DNA of 64,000 nt, from assembly GCA_948607205.1 (NCBI GenBank), contig CAPERS010000001.1:1-64000 (forward strand). Direction: 5' to 3'. The DNA comes from an uncultured Eubacteriales bacterium. Its GTDB lineage: Bacteria > Bacillota > Clostridia > Christensenellales > UBA1242. The notes below the pieces were generated by a model, which was not told the origin of the DNA, ran no database searches, and saw nothing but the letters and a program-made list of their open reading frames with translations. Of the stretch, positions 35,174 to 44,700 are shown one piece after another; position 1 is the first letter of the stretch, and every line of letters begins with the position of its first letter. A program made the position numbers and the translations under genes.

Positions 35174-35818
35174 TTATAATTTTTTACTTGCAGTTATAAT
35201 CATGAGTCCAAATGCATAGATAGTAGCATTTTTATTTTCTTTTACTATTTCATTGTCGTCAATTTTAAAACCTGCATTTTTCAACAAACTTTCAACTTTA
35301 TCTGACGTTAAATAGTTATAATAAACTTTCAAGTTTTCATCGAATTCTTCTGTCAAAATCTGCTCACCCTCTTCTCTTGGAATTTCCAAAAGTATGCAAA
35401 TTTTTCCGTCATCTTCAAGATATTTTAAAAAATTTTTAAATATATGTATTATATCTTCATCTGGTAAATGAAAAAGCACATTTTTTAGAAAAATCCCATT
35501 AAATTTTTCTTTTGATTTAAAATCGCAAATATCTTCTTCTATAAAATGAATTTTAGGATAATTTTTCTTTGCAATGTTTAATAATTTTTTTGAAAAGTCC
35601 ACTCCTGTCACTTCAAATGCACTTTGATAAAAATAGTTTGAAAAAATTCCGTGTCCGCAACCAACATCCAAAACTTTTTTGCCAGTTAAAGAACTTATAA
35701 ATTTATCAATATATGGTTTATAAAAATCAAGTTCAGAGCAATTTCTCACATATGTTTCAGCAATTGCATTATAATCTTCTTTTACAAGTTGTCGCTTTTG
35801 CCTGTTTGTATATTTCAT
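35174..35818 (-). CDS. Class I SAM-dependent methyltransferase
   Basis: A 214-aa enzyme with motif I VLDVGCGHGIFSNYF, motif II VTGVDFSKKLLNIAKK, and the acidic post-motif IEEDICDF. The middle FLKNVLFHLPDEDIIHIFKNFLKYLEDDG is typical of Methyltransf_11/25 enzymes. ATG 35818 was preferred because GGTGG lies 5 nt upstream; ATG 35830 is possible. The segment before it holds two competing hairpins. Substrate unknown. Confidence 0.85.
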   Translation of the reverse strand: MKYTNRQKRQLVKEDYNAIAETYVRNCSELDFYKPYIDKFISSLTGKKVLDVGCGHGIFSNYFYQSAFEVTGVDFSKKLLNIAKKNYPKIHFIEEDICDFKSKEKFNGIFLKNVLFHLPDEDIIHIFKNFLKYLEDDGKICILLEIPREEGEQILTEEFDENLKVYYNYLTSDKVESLLKNAGFKIDDNEIVKENKNATIYAFGLMIITASKKL

Positions 35819-35851
35819 AAATACCACCATTTTAAAATAATAAAAGAAGTT

Positions 35852-35932
35852 TTTTGCGATGCGAAGATAAGCTCACTTACTGAGTATCGCAAAACAATTT
35901 TCTTTTGCGGACTTTTCTTTAAAAGAAAAGTC
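35852..35932 (-). promoter_or_regulatory. Mutually exclusive hairpins between two methyltransferase genes
   Basis: TTTTGCGAT (35852-35860) pairs with ATCGCAAAA (35886-35894). The same CGCAAAA block (35888-35894) can instead pair with TTTTGCG (35903-35909). A third hairpin GACTTTTCTT/AAGAAAAGTC (35910-35932) starts 3 nt after the stop of the upstream gene. The arrangement looks like an attenuator or processing site, but no T-run follows on the minus strand. Confidence 0.5.
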
Positions 35933-35934
35933 AG

Positions 35935-36780
35935 TTAAAACACCTTCAAGCCTCTTGCTCCGCATGGCAAGATGATTCCTTCTTCTGTTTCCAGTCCAAT
36001 TTCATCACTGTCAATGTTGCCTTTGCCGAAAACCAGTGACAAAATGTTTGTTAGAACGCCTGGTTGCAAGCCTGTTGTGTATGAAGAAATAAGCACAAAG
36101 AGAGGATTGTCTGACAAAACCTTTTTAGATAATTCCACAAAGTCATGAAGGCTGTTTTCAATCTTCCACATCTCGCCATTTGTGCCACGTCCATAACTTG
36201 GAGGATCCATAATAATGGCGTCATAGCGATTGCCACGGCGAATCTCCCTTTCAATAAACTTTTGGCAATCGTCAACAATATATCGAATGCTCGTGATTCC
36301 ATTGAGCCCTGCATTTTCTTTTGCCCGCTCAACCATACCTTTGCTTGCATCCACATGCGTCACTTGTGCGCCCGCTTTTGCGCACACAACCGACGCACCG
36401 CCAGTGTAAGCAAAAAGGTTTAAAACTTTGATTGGTCTGTTTGCCTTTTCAATCAGTTTTGTCAAATCTGCCCAGTTGACTGCTTGTTCTGGAAAAAGAC
36501 CGGTGTGCTTAAAGCCCATGGGCTTGATAGAAAACTTGATACCTTTCCAAGAAATCACCCATTCCTCTTTCATTGGTTTTAAGTATTCCCACCTTCCGCC
36601 ACCTGTGCTTTCACGCTTATAATGTGCATAAAGCTGTTTGCAGTCTTTTAATGGCTTTTTTGCATGCCAAATAACTTGTGGGTCAGGTCTTAACAAAATA
36701 TACTCTCCCCACCTTTCAAGTTTTTCGCCGTCACCTGTTGCCAAAACAACATAATCTTTCCAGTCTTTTGCAGTTTTCAA
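35935..36780 (-). CDS. RlmI-like rRNA methyltransferase
   Basis: A 281-aa class I methyltransferase resembling the catalytic domain of RlmI-type 23S rRNA m5C methyltransferases. SAM-binding motif VLNLFAYTGGASVVCAKAGAQVTHVDAS and catalytic-loop motif IIMDPPSYGRG are clear. The PUA-type N-terminal domain of RlmI is absent or reduced. The start is TTG 36780, supported by AGGAGT 5 nt upstream. The target base is uncertain. Confidence 0.85.
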   Translation of the reverse strand: MKTAKDWKDYVVLATGDGEKLERWGEYILLRPDPQVIWHAKKPLKDCKQLYAHYKRESTGGGRWEYLKPMKEEWVISWKGIKFSIKPMGFKHTGLFPEQAVNWADLTKLIEKANRPIKVLNLFAYTGGASVVCAKAGAQVTHVDASKGMVERAKENAGLNGITSIRYIVDDCQKFIEREIRRGNRYDAIIMDPPSYGRGTNGEMWKIENSLHDFVELSKKVLSDNPLFVLISSYTTGLQPGVLTNILSLVFGKGNIDSDEIGLETEEGIILPCGARGLKVF

Positions 36781-36872
36781 TGTTCACTCCTAAAATCTCT
36801 TAATTTCATTTTAACAAAAAACTAAACAAAAAGCAATTTAATTGCAAAAATATAATTATTTTTTTACACAAC

Positions 36873-36900
36873 AAAAAAAAGGCGAACAATTCACCTTTTT
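36873..36900 (-). terminator. Intrinsic terminator of the ABC exporter gene
   Basis: On the minus strand AGGTGAA-TTG-TTCGCCT, one G-U pair, followed by a T-run of eight. Confidence 0.85.
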
Positions 36901-36918
36901 GATTTATTAGTCTATTTT

Positions 36919-38700
36919 TTAAAGCATTTTTTCTTTACTTTCCGCATTCTGATAAAGCGTGCGATAAAAATCATTATTTTCAAGAAGTTCTTCATGCTTG
37001 CCTTGACCGATAATTTTGCCTTTGTCAAGCAGGTATATGCAGTCTGCATACGTTATGGTTGAAAGCCTGTGTGCAATCAAAATGATTGTCACTTTGTTTT
37101 TAAGTTTTTCAATCACTTTCATGATTTCTTTTTGAGAAGAATTGTCAAGAGCGCTTGTTGCCTCATCAAAAATCATTATTTTAACATCACGTGCAAGCGC
37201 TCTTGCAATGCAAATCTTCTGCCTCTGCCCACCAGAAAACTGACAGCCATTTTCACCGATAATACTATCAAGACCGAGTGGTAACTTTTTCACATGATTC
37301 AAAATGTCAGTTTGCTTGCAAAGTTCATATATTTCTTCGTCAGTGATATCAGGCTTAATCAACTTAAAATTATCACGAATTGAAATATTAAAGATATATG
37401 GGAACTGATTGACAACTGCAATATTTTCTTTAACAAACTCTTTGCTAAGCTCTTCAATCGGCACATCATCAAAAAGAATTTGGCCTGAATTTTTGTAATA
37501 TAAATGTGCAATGAGGCTGATGATTGTTGACTTTCCGCACCCACTTTCTCCAACAAAAGCAACTGTCTGCTTTGGCAAAATTTCAAAACTTGCATTCTTT
37601 AAAACTTTCTTATCTTTACCATAATTGAAAGTAACATTTTTAAAGGTGATTTTTCCTGAAAAATTTTCAATAGTTTTATCGCCATAATAATCTTCTTCAT
37701 AGATGCTTGGGTCGGCTATTTTAAAAATTCGCATTGCATGGACTTCGGCTGTTCCAATATTGATTTGAAGGTCACCAAAAATCTGTGCAAAGTCAAGCAT
37801 ATGGTCTTTATACAAAAAGCAGGTGTAGAAAATTAGTGGCGTCAAACTTTCCATGCGAAGAAAATACACGCAAAGGAAGATGAAAAAGAAATTGCACACG
37901 AACTGAATAATTTTTGAAATTTCAACAAGAGTTATTCCGACATACCACTCGTGATTGTCTTTTTTAACAAAATCTCTTTGGTCTTTTTCTATTGTTTGAA
38001 GAGTTGAATCAGTGCAATTGAGTGTTTTGATATCTTTAACTCCTCGAATAATTTCAATAATTTTCGAATTGACCTTTTCAATTGAACGTCTAACATCTGG
38101 TTTTAGTTTAGTTAAATAATGAACGCGAACTGAATAAGCAATTATTGTGAGTAAAATAGTTCCAACCAAAAATAGTCCAAGATAATAGTTTAAGAAGAAA
38201 ATGTAAATCACATATGCAAACTTGCTTATAAGATTAACAACTTTGGTTGTGAACGCTTGAAATTCTTTTGAAATGTGGTCAATATCAGATGTCAGGCGAG
38301 TGACAATAACGCCACTGCCCATAACGTCATAACTTTTCATTTGAATGTCGAGTGATTTTCTTAAGATATACTGCTGAATGTCAATTTTTGAGCGGTTTTC
38401 TACTTGCTTATAGAAATATGTGTTAAGAATTGATAAAAGAGCGCTGAAAGTGGTTATACCAAGCGAAATTCCAGCATTGATAAGCGCGCCTTTAAAATCA
38501 CCGCTTTCCATAATGCATGCGATTGTCTTTGCAATAAACATTGCATCAAAAAAGCTTATGCATGCTTTGATCAAAAGCACAATAACATACAACCCAAGAA
38601 AGACCCAGTGCTTTTTATAAAACTTTAAAAGCGTTCTGAGCCCGATATACTTTTTTTCTTTCTTCTTTCCGAACTTTTGCTTTTGTGAAACTATTTCCAT
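36919..38700 (-). CDS. ABC exporter, fused permease and ATPase
   Basis: A 593-aa half-transporter of the multidrug/lipid/peptide exporter type. Six membrane helices fill the first 310 residues. The ATPase domain has Walker A FVGESGCGKSTIISLI, signature FSGGQRQKICIARALA, Walker B MIFDEATSALD and H-loop ILIAHRLSTI. It would act as a homodimer. There is no N-terminal peptidase domain. GAGGA lies 4 nt before ATG 38700. Expression depends on a poly-G promoter at 38874-38902 and passes through a cloverleaf leader. A tandem kinase-like gene lies upstream on the same strand. The exported substrate is unknown. Confidence 0.93.
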   Translation of the reverse strand: MEIVSQKQKFGKKKEKKYIGLRTLLKFYKKHWVFLGLYVIVLLIKACISFFDAMFIAKTIACIMESGDFKGALINAGISLGITTFSALLSILNTYFYKQVENRSKIDIQQYILRKSLDIQMKSYDVMGSGVIVTRLTSDIDHISKEFQAFTTKVVNLISKFAYVIYIFFLNYYLGLFLVGTILLTIIAYSVRVHYLTKLKPDVRRSIEKVNSKIIEIIRGVKDIKTLNCTDSTLQTIEKDQRDFVKKDNHEWYVGITLVEISKIIQFVCNFFFIFLCVYFLRMESLTPLIFYTCFLYKDHMLDFAQIFGDLQINIGTAEVHAMRIFKIADPSIYEEDYYGDKTIENFSGKITFKNVTFNYGKDKKVLKNASFEILPKQTVAFVGESGCGKSTIISLIAHLYYKNSGQILFDDVPIEELSKEFVKENIAVVNQFPYIFNISIRDNFKLIKPDITDEEIYELCKQTDILNHVKKLPLGLDSIIGENGCQFSGGQRQKICIARALARDVKIMIFDEATSALDNSSQKEIMKVIEKLKNKVTIILIAHRLSTITYADCIYLLDKGKIIGQGKHEELLENNDFYRTLYQNAESKEKML

Positions 38701-38732
38701 TTTTTCCTCTTTGTTATATATTTTTCCTTTGC

Positions 38733-38867
38733 GCTCGGAAGTTTCAAGTTTTGGCAGTTAAGCCAAAACTTGACCAACAAATTTCGAATGCAATTTGTTG
38801 GAGCGGAAAGCGCGACGGTCGCAAGCGAAACCGCTTGCACCTTGCACTTTCCGCCGCTTCCGAGCTC
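38733..38867 (-). ncRNA. Cloverleaf-folded 5' leader RNA
   Basis: On the minus strand, P1 is GCTCGGAAG (38857-38865) with CTTCCGAGC (38733-38741). P2 is GCGGAAAG (38847-38854) with CTTTCCGC (38803-38810), and holds an inner GCAAGCG/CGCTTGC hairpin. P3 is CCAACAAATT with AATTTGTTGG (38774-38801). P4 is a 12-bp TCAAGTTTTGGC with GCCAAAACTTGA (38744-38773). All four are perfect Watson-Crick helices, with junctions of 2, 1, 0 and 2 nt. The predicted transcription start (about 38867) lies two bases before P1. The region is much richer in G+C than its neighbours. No T-run follows, so it is not a simple terminator. Confidence 0.8.
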
Positions 38868-38873
38868 ACACAT

Positions 38874-38902
38874 ATTCTACCAAATCCCCCCCCCCGCGTC
38901 AA
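38874..38902 (-). promoter_or_regulatory. Phase-variable type promoter with G10 spacer for the ABC exporter
   Basis: TTGACG (38897-38902) and TAGAAT (38874-38879) on the minus strand. The 17-nt spacer (38880-38896) is C, ten G, then ATTTGG. It lies 20 bases after the stop of the kinase-like gene. The design matches the promoter at 302-330: tract length and spacer length are identical, although the flanking bases differ. Confidence 0.88.
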
Positions 38903-38921
38903 GTGAAAACCTATGAAATTT

Positions 38922-40745
38922 TTATTTTTCAACTTCAAAACTCCAATCAATATCTTTTTCATAAAATCCATTATCAAACAATTCTTTATAGAACTTAATT
39001 TTCTTAACATCACTTTTTTTAATTGCCATTCGTTTGGCATGATTAAGAAAACAGCATAACATCACAAATTTAATTTGTCCGTCAAGGCGCTTAGGAAGCT
39101 TTTCTCCATAAACACCTTGTAAATAACCTTTTAAAAATCCTTTATTTATAGGTGTAGTATTAGAAAAGAATTTGTCTGAGATATTGTATCTGAAATTCAC
39201 AATTTCGTAACCAATGCAATAACTCTCATTGTCGGCTATGTAAAAATCTTCACCTGTTTTTGATAAGACGTTAGCAAACTTTAAATCTGCATGAGTCAAA
39301 TGCATAGGTTCATCTTTAAAATGCTTTTTAAATTTATTAAGAAGTTTTATAATTTCTTTTTTATCGCAAGGAATTTGATTTTTAATATTGCTTGAATATG
39401 CTATCTCGATATTTTCATAATTTTTCTTCATAATATCTTCAATAGTAACAATATGGTAAAGACTTTCATCTTTCAATTCCCAAATTGGTTTAAAAGCTTC
39501 CGCAACTTTTATTCCACATTTCACGCCACTTTCAAAATCGTTTTCATCAAAAAATTTATCCCATTCTTTGCCGTCAATAAATTCAAATAGAACAAACATT
39601 TTTTCACAAGATGCTTTTCCACTGCAATATATTTTTGGAGTTGGAATTTTTGATTTTGCGAGAATATTATATTTTTTTAAACGTAAGCCTAGTTTTTCTT
39701 CACTTCCTTCCATAATTTTAAGAAAATATTTTTTATGTCCTTTTGTGCATTTAAAAACTAAATTATGGTCGTCATAACTTCCGTCAACGACTTCAAACTT
39801 TGCACCTTTTATAAGCCTGCAAACGTTTGGTTTAAAATTAATTAACCTCTCAGTTATATCAACTTGTCCATTTTTTACATATTTTTCAATGATTTCAATA
39901 TATTTTTCTGCTTTTTCAAAGTTATCTTTTTCTATATACTTTTTAATTTCTCTAAAAGCCATCATTGCAAACATGCAATTAATTGCACTTAGAACTCGCT
40001 CTGGAACATTGAACTGAAAATATCCTTCCATGTATCCACTTGAAAAAGATAGATACTTTTCAATTAAATCCGCATCACCTGAAACCAGTCCCCATCTTAA
40101 AGCGGTTGAAAATTCAAAATGTTTAATTTGTTCAAAATCAACTGCAACAAGTTTGTTTTCATTTGTTATCATAAAATTTTTAGGCTTTATATCTGTGCAA
40201 CCAAAGCACATCAAACTGTTTTTGATGTCTGATAAATTGTTTTCAAAATAATCTTTCAAATCAAGAAAAGTTTTTTTACTTTTTGAAGTGAGTTTATCAA
40301 GACCTTTGCACCTTTCGTCAAATTCTCTTTCAACTCTTTCATGCTTTTCATTAAAAATTTCAAGAGCTTTTTTATCAACTTTTTTATCTTTAAAGTCCTT
40401 TCTGAAATTGCTATATTTCTCGCCAAGCTTGAATCCATATTCATATATACCCTTTGTTGATTTTACAAAAAATTGGTCGAATAAATCTTTTCCCTCAACA
40501 AATTCTTCAATGATAAAACTAAACCCATCAAGATTTTGTCCAACCTCAATGACTTTTGCGTGAGGAATTGAATAGCTTGTTAAAAACTCTTCAATATCAC
40601 TTCTGATATTGCTATCTTTAATTTTTATAAAATATCTTTTGCCGTCTTTTGTGAAAAAGTATTTTTTAGCAGAAGAATACCCTCCTGTGCACTCTTCAAA
40701 ATCAGTCGCACCTTCGAGAAAATGTATTCCTTCAAAATCTTTCAT
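38922..40745 (-). CDS. Tandem APH-like phosphotransferase-fold protein
   Basis: A 607-aa protein made of two kinase-like domains of the aminoglycoside phosphotransferase (APH/choline kinase) fold. Domain 1 ends around residue 290, with LMCFGCTDIKPKNFMI (catalytic loop; the usual His is Thr) and VAVDFEQ (metal Asp). Domain 2 has the nucleotide-binding KKYFLKIMEGSEEK, MFVLFEFIDGKEWD hinge, MHLTHADLKFANVL loop and FYIADNES. Each half begins with a similar phrase (GYSSAKKYFFTKDGKRYFIKI; DDHNLVFKCTKGHKKYFLKI), showing internal duplication. GGAGG lies 6 nt before ATG 40745. The substrate is unknown. Confidence 0.8.
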   Translation of the reverse strand: MKDFEGIHFLEGATDFEECTGGYSSAKKYFFTKDGKRYFIKIKDSNIRSDIEEFLTSYSIPHAKVIEVGQNLDGFSFIIEEFVEGKDLFDQFFVKSTKGIYEYGFKLGEKYSNFRKDFKDKKVDKKALEIFNEKHERVEREFDERCKGLDKLTSKSKKTFLDLKDYFENNLSDIKNSLMCFGCTDIKPKNFMITNENKLVAVDFEQIKHFEFSTALRWGLVSGDADLIEKYLSFSSGYMEGYFQFNVPERVLSAINCMFAMMAFREIKKYIEKDNFEKAEKYIEIIEKYVKNGQVDITERLINFKPNVCRLIKGAKFEVVDGSYDDHNLVFKCTKGHKKYFLKIMEGSEEKLGLRLKKYNILAKSKIPTPKIYCSGKASCEKMFVLFEFIDGKEWDKFFDENDFESGVKCGIKVAEAFKPIWELKDESLYHIVTIEDIMKKNYENIEIAYSSNIKNQIPCDKKEIIKLLNKFKKHFKDEPMHLTHADLKFANVLSKTGEDFYIADNESYCIGYEIVNFRYNISDKFFSNTTPINKGFLKGYLQGVYGEKLPKRLDGQIKFVMLCCFLNHAKRMAIKKSDVKKIKFYKELFDNGFYEKDIDWSFEVEK

Positions 40746-40837
40746 CATTTGCCTCCAAAATTTCTGTAATCATTATATCATGTCAAGAAGCAATCTACTA
40801 TTATAAATTTCTTATAATAATATAAAAAAAACTTATA

Positions 40838-41704
40838 TCAAATTTTAATAAATTTTGCAATTTGTTTTGCAAGTTTATCAGAACTATTATAGCAAGCCAT
40901 AAGGTTTCTTTCAACCTTTGGGAAGTCTATCACTTCAACAGTTTTTAAATGAAATTTGTTTGCAATTTCTTGCGGAAGTAGACCAATTCCAACACCTTCT
41001 TTGATAAGTGAAAGAACTGTTGAATCATCACCGCAAGTCATTGTGCTGGCAAACGAATATTGCATCCAAGAGCTATCTCTTCGACCATCTCTTCTTTTTA
41101 TCAAAATGATAAACTTGTTAAGCTCTTCAATGGTCATCTTGTCCTTTAAATTAAAAAACTGTGGATTATATGCCATTTTATAATGCAACTTTTTTATCAA
41201 TTTATTTTCAATTTCCTTTGAGTAAAAATCGGTTGAAGTTTTCAAAACTGCAAGGTTTGCTTGATTGTTTTGCAAACCTTTAACTATTTCAGGTTCTCTT
41301 ATTCTTTCCACAAATTCAAAATTTATTTGAGGAAAGTTTTTAACAATTTCGTTAATATTTTCTGTTATACAAAAATTAAAACAGGATTTTGAGATTGCAA
41401 TTTTAAAAGTTGAGTTTGCCTCCAATAGAGCATTCTTTTTTGTTTCTATAACTGCTTGTTTCAAAGCATTGACCCCTTGCAAAGCTTTTTCATAGAGAAT
41501 CTTCCCTTCCTCTGTAAGCACAATTCCCCTTGTGTTACGATTAAACAGTTTCACTTCAAGTTCCTCTTCAAGATTTTTCATTGCTTGACTTAAAGCTGAT
41601 TGACTTATCTGCAAAGAACGAGCCGATTTTGAAATGCTTCCATGCTTTGCCACATTGACAAAATATTTTATATAATTTAGATTGTAATTATTTATATTTT
41701 CCAT
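40838..41704 (-). CDS. LysR-family transcriptional regulator
   Basis: A 288-aa LysR-type regulator. The N-terminal winged HTH is typical (YIKYFVNVAKHGSISKSARSLQISQSALSQAMKNLEEEL), followed by an effector-binding domain. ATG 41704 is preceded by AAGGAA; the longer frame to 41734 lies in the terminator of ileS. It lies directly upstream of the tandem kinase gene on the same strand, whereas LysR regulators are more often divergent from their target. It could control the kinase/exporter locus. Confidence 0.9.
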   Translation of the reverse strand: MENINNYNLNYIKYFVNVAKHGSISKSARSLQISQSALSQAMKNLEEELEVKLFNRNTRGIVLTEEGKILYEKALQGVNALKQAVIETKKNALLEANSTFKIAISKSCFNFCITENINEIVKNFPQINFEFVERIREPEIVKGLQNNQANLAVLKTSTDFYSKEIENKLIKKLHYKMAYNPQFFNLKDKMTIEELNKFIILIKRRDGRRDSSWMQYSFASTMTCGDDSTVLSLIKEGVGIGLLPQEIANKFHLKTVEVIDFPKVERNLMACYNSSDKLAKQIAKFIKI

Positions 41705-41730
41705 GTTTGAATTTCCTTTTTTCAATTTTA

Positions 41731-41762
41731 TCAAAAAAAGGTGGAATTTTCACCTTTTTTTG
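41731..41762 (-). terminator. Intrinsic terminator of ileS
   Basis: On the minus strand AAAAAAAGGTG-aaaattc-CACCTTTTTTT. The segment AAAAAAAGGTGAAAA also occurs just upstream at the ileS stop, as a short direct repeat. Confidence 0.85.
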
Positions 41763-41770
41763 TGAGTTTT

Positions 41771-44700
41771 TCACCTTTTTTTAATGTAAATTGTGATATT
41801 TTCGCCATTAACAGAAAGTTGAGCGCTGTTTGTGCCATTTGTGCCAACAGAAAAACTGTCTGCAAGAAGGGTCTTTTTGAAAGAAGTTTGATTTTTGTTT
41901 AGAATTTCAATAAATTCTTTATCACCCTCAACTTGAATTTCTATATGGTTGACAACTTCAAAGCCACTATCTTTTCTGAGGTTTTGCACCTTGCTGACAA
42001 ACTCATTGATCATACCTTTTTCAATAAGGTCATCACTAAGTGTTGTGTCAAGTACAACAGTGAAAACGCCATCGCTCTCTGATGAATAGCCTTCTTTGTT
42101 TTTAAGAGAAATTAGAAGGTCATCTTGATAGATTTCAACCTTTTCTCCATTTGTTTCAAAAGTCAAAGCCTCACCTTTTTTAACTTTGGCAACCGCTTCA
42201 TTTGGATTAACTTTGCCGAGATATTCTCTTATAGCACCCAAAAGTTTGCCATATTTTGGCCCAAGCGTTTTGAGTTGAGGTTTGAGTTCATATGAAACAT
42301 ACTCATCAGCGTCATGCAAGATTTCAACGCTCTCAACATTGAGTTCGTCTTCAATCAGCATAACAAGGCCTTTGTCAAGAGTCAACTTATCAGTTGAACA
42401 AATGATAACCTTTGAAAGTGGCTGACGGTTTTTAACTCCACTTGCTGAACGGCAAGCTCTTCCTAGAAGAACAATTCTAAGAACTTTTTCCATACCCTCG
42501 TTAAGTTTAGTATCAATCATACTCTCATCACAAACTGGATATGAGCAGAAATGCACACTCTCTGGCGCATTTTTGTCGAGCGAACGAACAAGATTTTGAT
42601 AAATCTCTTCTGCAATGAAAGGCACAAAAGGAGCGATAAGTTTAGATAGCCCAACAAGCACTTCATAGAGCGTCTTGTAAGCAGAAATTTTATCCTCACT
42701 TTCCTCACTACCCCAAAATCTTTCACGCGAACGGCGAACATACCAGTTGGAAAGGTTATCCACAAACTCAGTGATTGCACGAGAAGGCGTGACAGTGTCA
42801 TACCTTTCAAGACTTTCGTCAACGAGCTTTACAAGTGCGTTATATTCCGACAAAAGCCACTTATCAAGGAAAGAAAGCTTGCATTTTTTGAGGTCATATT
42901 TGGTCGGATCAATCTTATCAATCTCAGCATACAGCACGTAGAACGCATACACATTCCAAAGTGTGCCCATAAATTTGCGTTGAAGCTCAATGAGGTTATT
43001 TTCATTAAACGCAATGCCTTGACCTGCCAAACAGTTATTGTAGAAATACCATCTTAATCCGTCAGCGCCTTCATTGTCCAAAATCTTCCAAGGATCAATA
43101 CCATTGCCAAGAGATTTGCTCATTTTCAGACCATGTTCGTCGAGAACAAGACCCAAAAGGTTGCAAGCTTTATATGAAGGCTTGTCAAAAACAGCAGTGT
43201 TAACCGCTTGAAGAGTGTAGAACCAGCCACGAGTTTGGTCAATCGCCTCACTAATATAGTCTGCAGGGAAAGATTTTTCAAAAACTTCCTTGTTTTCAAA
43301 TGGATAGTGATATTGTGCAAAAGGCATTGAACCACTGTCGAACCAGCAGTCCATAACCTCAGGTGTTCTTTTCATGGTCTTATGACAAACTGGGCAAGGG
43401 AAAGTTATCTTATCAAGGCTTGGCTTGTGTAGGTCATCTGGTCGAACGCCAGAAAGTTTTTCAAGTTCATCCACACTTCCAACAACGTGAATGTGACCAT
43501 CTTCACAGGTCCAGAATGGAAGAGGTGTTCCCCAATATCTGCTTCTTGAAATTCCCCAATCGATGTTATTTGCAAGGAAATTGCCCATTCTGCCCGCTTT
43601 GATGTGGTCAGGACGCCAATAAACTGAATTGTTGTTCTCAATCATTTTGTCCTTGATTGCAGTGGTCTTCACAAACCAAGTGTCCTTCGCGTAGTATAAA
43701 AGTGGCGATTTGCATCTCCAACAATGTGGATAAGAGTGTTCGATAGGCGCAACTTTAAAAAGCTGGTCTCTTTCTTCAAGCGTTTTGATAACGTGTTTGT
43801 CTGCATCTTTCACAAAAAGTCCAGCAAATTCAGTTTCCTTGCTCATCTTTCCTGCTTCGTCAACAAGTTGAACAAAATCGATATCATATTTTTTGCAAAC
43901 GTTATAGTCATCTTCACCAAAGGCTGGCGCGATGTGAACTATGCCTGTTCCGTCTTCGGTTGTGACATAGTCATCATTAACAACAAAGTATCCCTTTTTA
44001 ACTTTATCTTTTGCATAGTCAAAAAGTGGTGCATAGCGGTGACCTTCAAACTCTTTACCCTTCTTTTTTGATACAATGTTATAACTTCCCTCTTCAAAAA
44101 GAGTTGGAACAAGTTTTGTGAGCATGATATATTTCTTGCCTTCACTTTCAAGTGTGCAATATTCCTCTTTTGGATTCATGCAAAGTGCAACATTTGATGG
44201 CAATGTCCATGGCGTTGTTGTCCAAACAAGAAAATATGTGTTTTCTTCTTCAAGACTTTTGAATTTGACAAATACTGAGTTTTCTTTGAGAATTTTATAG
44301 TTATCGCCGTTTTCAAGTTCCATTTTAGAAAGCGTTGTTCCACAGCGTGGGCAGTATGGCATAATTTTATGGCCTTTGTATATAAGACCTTTTTTGTCCA
44401 TTTCCTTGAGCGCCCAAAAAACGCTTTCGATATAGTTATTTTCATATGTGATGTATGGACTTTCCATATCAACCCAATATCCAATTCGGTCAGTGAATTT
44501 TTCCCACATACCTTTGTATTTCCAAACAGATTCGCGGCAAAGTTTTATGAAGTTTTCAACTCCATACTTTTCAATGTCTTGCTTGCCGTTAAGCCCAAGT
44601 TCTTTCTCAATTTCAACCTCGACAGGAAGGCCGTGAGTATCCCAGCCTGCTTTTCGGAAAATATAGTATCCCTTCATTGATTTGAAACGTGGGATAATGT

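Noticed and set aside
38691..38873. 60-codon minus-strand reading frame inside the exporter leader
   Set aside because: It would start directly on the -10 box, before the predicted transcript start, and its sequence is explained by the perfect cloverleaf helices.
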